From: Gammaproteobacteria bacterium UBA5338
GTDB lineage: Bacteria > Pseudomonadota > Gammaproteobacteria > Pseudomonadales > UBA5862
Direction of reading: 5' to 3'
Assembly (NCBI GenBank): GCA_002408105.1
Contig: DHQM01000014.1
Span: 1 to 7,748, forward strand
DNA length: 7,748 bases
The position numbers and the translations under genes were made by a program. Positions 6,637 to 7,748 of this stretch are shown here, piece by piece. Within the stretch, counting starts at the first letter, position 1. Each line of letters starts with the position of its first letter. A model generated the notes under the pieces. The model saw only the letters and a program-made list of their open reading frames with translations. It ran no database searches and was not told the DNA's origin.

Positions 6637-6653
6637 TGCGACAATTGGTCGCA
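6637..6653. promoter_or_regulatory. Dyad-symmetric candidate operator upstream of tonB
   Basis: TGCGAC (6637-6642) and GTCGCA (6648-6653) are exact reverse complements around five bases; the smaller palindrome CAATTG sits at the centre. Such 17-bp dyads are typical of dimeric regulator sites. It lies 39 bases before the tonB ATG in the divergent gap. It does not resemble the AT-rich Fur box consensus, so the regulator is unknown. Confidence 0.35.
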
Positions 6654-6692
6654 TCGACGGACCACGGGGCCTGCCGTACCCTCCCTGCCGCC

Positions 6693-7433
6693 ATGTATGA
6701 AGCGGTCAGCCCACCCCCGAACCCCGCACCCGCGCCACGGTCGTCTCACCGCCAGCGGCGCGTGCGGGCCGCGACGGTCTTGGTGTCGGTGCTGGCCCAT
6801 GCCTTGGTCGCTGCAGCCATATCCACCCCGGACCGCGCATCAACCAAGGCCGCAGGCGCAACCCTGACCCTCCACTTGGTGGGTGCACACCCACAAGACC
6901 GCCCCGCTGCGACAGCCGAGACACCACCAAGCGCTGTAGCTGTTGCGCCGCAGCTCGCCAAGGTCCCATCACCTTCGGCTTCGCACGCCGCCCCGGCCCT
7001 GCACTCACCACCGCCCATGACCGCCAAGGGTGCACCGCCGGCCGAGGCGAAGCGCGCCCAAACACCCACTCCGAAAGCAACACTCGCCGTCGCGCCACTG
7101 ACGGGCCCCACTAGAGACAAAGCAACCGCGAGCCCCGTGGCAGTCGAGTCAGAGCGCATTGACCGTGCCGCCGAGTGTTTCGACCGCCCGCCGCCAAGGT
7201 ATCCAAGCTTCGCACGCCGCAGGGGCCTTGAAGGCGAGGTACACCTGCGCATTTCCCTTTCAGCTGAGGGCGACATCGACCAGGTGCAGGTCACCGCAAG
7301 CTCGGGCTCCCCGGCATTGGACCAAGCCGCTGTGCGCGCAGTGCGCACCTGGCGCTGCAAACCCAAGACTCAGGCAGGAGTGGCCCTCGCCTCAACAGCC
7401 GACCAACGCGTTGACTTCCACTTGCGCCAGTGA
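6693..7433 (+). CDS. tonB: TonB family energy-transducing protein
   Basis: TonB couples the inner-membrane proton-motive force (through ExbB/ExbD, not in this window) to outer-membrane receptors. The 246-residue product has a short cytoplasmic N-terminus and a single transmembrane anchor at about 25-44 ([20 protein letters not shown]) with the S-x3-H motif (S32, H36) that TonB needs for contact with ExbB. A long Pro/Ala/Thr-rich periplasmic linker spans about 48-158, and a C-terminal TonB domain about 167-246 ([41 protein letters not shown]). ATG 6693 is chosen because it starts shortly before the anchor; an in-frame TTG at 6645 would add 16 residues, and no strong Shine-Dalgarno marks either. 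The receptor gene follows 32 bases later, so this is probably its dedicated TonB. C162 and C222 in the periplasmic part are unusual. The family call is solid. Confidence 0.9.
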   Translation: MYEAVSPPPNPAPAPRSSHRQRRVRAATVLVSVLAHALVAAAISTPDRASTKAAGATLTLHLVGAHPQDRPAATAETPPSAVAVAPQLAKVPSPSASHAAPALHSPPPMTAKGAPPAEAKRAQTPTPKATLAVAPLTGPTRDKATASPVAVESERIDRAAECFDRPPPRYPSFARRRGLEGEVHLRISLSAEGDIDQVQVTASSGSPALDQAAVRAVRTWRCKPKTQAGVALASTADQRVDFHLRQ

Positions 7434-7453
7434 CCGCGCCCATTTCAACCCCT

Positions 7454-7457
7454 GGAG
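7454..7457 (+). promoter_or_regulatory. Ribosome binding site of the TonB-dependent receptor gene
   Basis: GGAG at 7454-7457, 8 bases before ATG 7466, fixes the start of the receptor reading frame. This places a hydrophobic signal segment about a dozen residues into the product. Confidence 0.65.
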
Positions 7458-7465
7458 TGTCCCGT

Positions 7466-7748
7466 ATGTCCGTTGCACCACCTCCGCCCTGCACCCACCG
7501 ATGGACGCGCCTCGGCGTGCTGTTGCTCATCGCCGCCGGCACCCAGCTCCGTGCCGATGCCGATGCCGATGTCGACTTCGCACCGGTCCAGGTGACCGCA
7601 CCCGGGCTGCTGTCGACCCCGAGCCGGCTGAACACAGAAGACATTGAGGCAGGCGCCGCGCCGACCAGCGACACCGCCCACCTGTTGCAACAGCTGCCGG
7701 GAGTGCGCGTACTGCCGATGGGCCAGGTCTCGGGGCTGCCCAGCATCA
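7466..7748 (+). CDS. TonB-dependent outer-membrane receptor, N-terminal fragment (3' partial)
   Basis: Ninety-four codons are visible before the window ends. The protein opens with a signal peptide: RWTRLGVLLLIAAGTQLRA at residues 13-31, with a probable cut before ADADAD. The mature start has FAPVQVTAPGLLSTP, like the strand preceding a plug. Next come SDTAHLLQQLPGVRVLPMG and QVSGLPSI, which match the first part of a TonB-dependent receptor plug domain (LLxxxPGVxV then GxxSGLPxI). No iron-specific signature is visible; the 'SGLPxI' style also occurs in copper-type receptors, but the substrate cannot be settled from this fragment. An ATG at 7466 with GGAG 8 bases upstream gives a clear start. 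It lies 32 bases after tonB in the same direction, probably in one operon. The plug domain's continuation and the barrel must lie beyond the window. Confidence 0.85.
   Translation, partial: MSVAPPPPCTHRWTRLGVLLLIAAGTQLRADADADVDFAPVQVTAPGLLSTPSRLNTEDIEAGAAPTSDTAHLLQQLPGVRVLPMGQVSGLPSI
7553..7570 (+). repeat. Tandem GCCGAT hexamer, three copies
   Basis: Three perfect GCCGAT units run in frame and encode Ala-Asp three times, followed by GTCGAC (Val-Asp). The repeat sits at the predicted signal peptidase cut of the receptor, so the mature N-terminus would be an acidic ADADADVD stretch. Copy number could vary by slippage without shifting the frame. Confidence 0.7.

Overview
The window is GC-rich, densely packed proteobacterial DNA, most likely from a nitrogen-fixing gammaproteobacterium. 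The evidence is a nifB-ferredoxin-nifQ tail of a molybdenum-nitrogenase cofactor cluster, an MsrA of the long gammaproteobacterial type with an '[10 protein letters not shown]' N-terminal arm, and a short TonB beside a TonB-dependent receptor. The genus cannot be read from the sequence; a purple-sulfur or related Chromatiales-type organism is a guess. Both window ends cut genes: nifB at the left and an outer-membrane receptor at the right.

Layout. (1) Positions 1-2169, plus strand: nifB (5' truncated), a 2[4Fe-4S] FdxN-type ferredoxin and nifQ. They form one tightly spaced unit that makes the NifB-co precursor, probably feeds it electrons, and delivers molybdenum for FeMo-co. (2) Positions 2166-4365, minus strand: a three-gene unit read right to left, a gamma-glutamylcyclotransferase-like protein, alanine dehydrogenase (ald) and a DUF985 cupin. 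It converges on nifQ with interlocked stop codons. (3) Positions 4457-5908, plus strand: a 483-residue protein with an N-terminal HAD phosphatase domain and a C-terminal half that weakly resembles a GDPD/FAM151-like barrel. (4) Positions 5905-6552, minus strand: msrA, converging on the HAD gene through a shared CTAG. (5) Positions 6693-7748, plus strand: tonB followed by the start of a TonB-dependent receptor gene. The 140-bp divergent msrA-tonB gap carries two dyad-symmetric elements and a candidate msrA promoter.

How the parts fit. The nif unit and ald share a nitrogen theme (cofactor assembly; alanine/pyruvate/ammonium interconversion). The TonB pair would import a scarce metal or its chelate, a demand nitrogenase raises, and MsrA repairs oxidised methionine. 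These functional links are inference from adjacency.

The least ordinary parts are the HAD/barrel fusion and the junction of the cyclotransferase with ald. At that junction a seven-cytosine run is followed by coding-like codon bias in the ald frame rather than the annotated frame. This suggests a frameshift, a slippage site or a sequence error. No RNA gene, insertion sequence, CRISPR array or convincing rho-independent terminator was seen, and no stretch over 300 bases lacks a gene.
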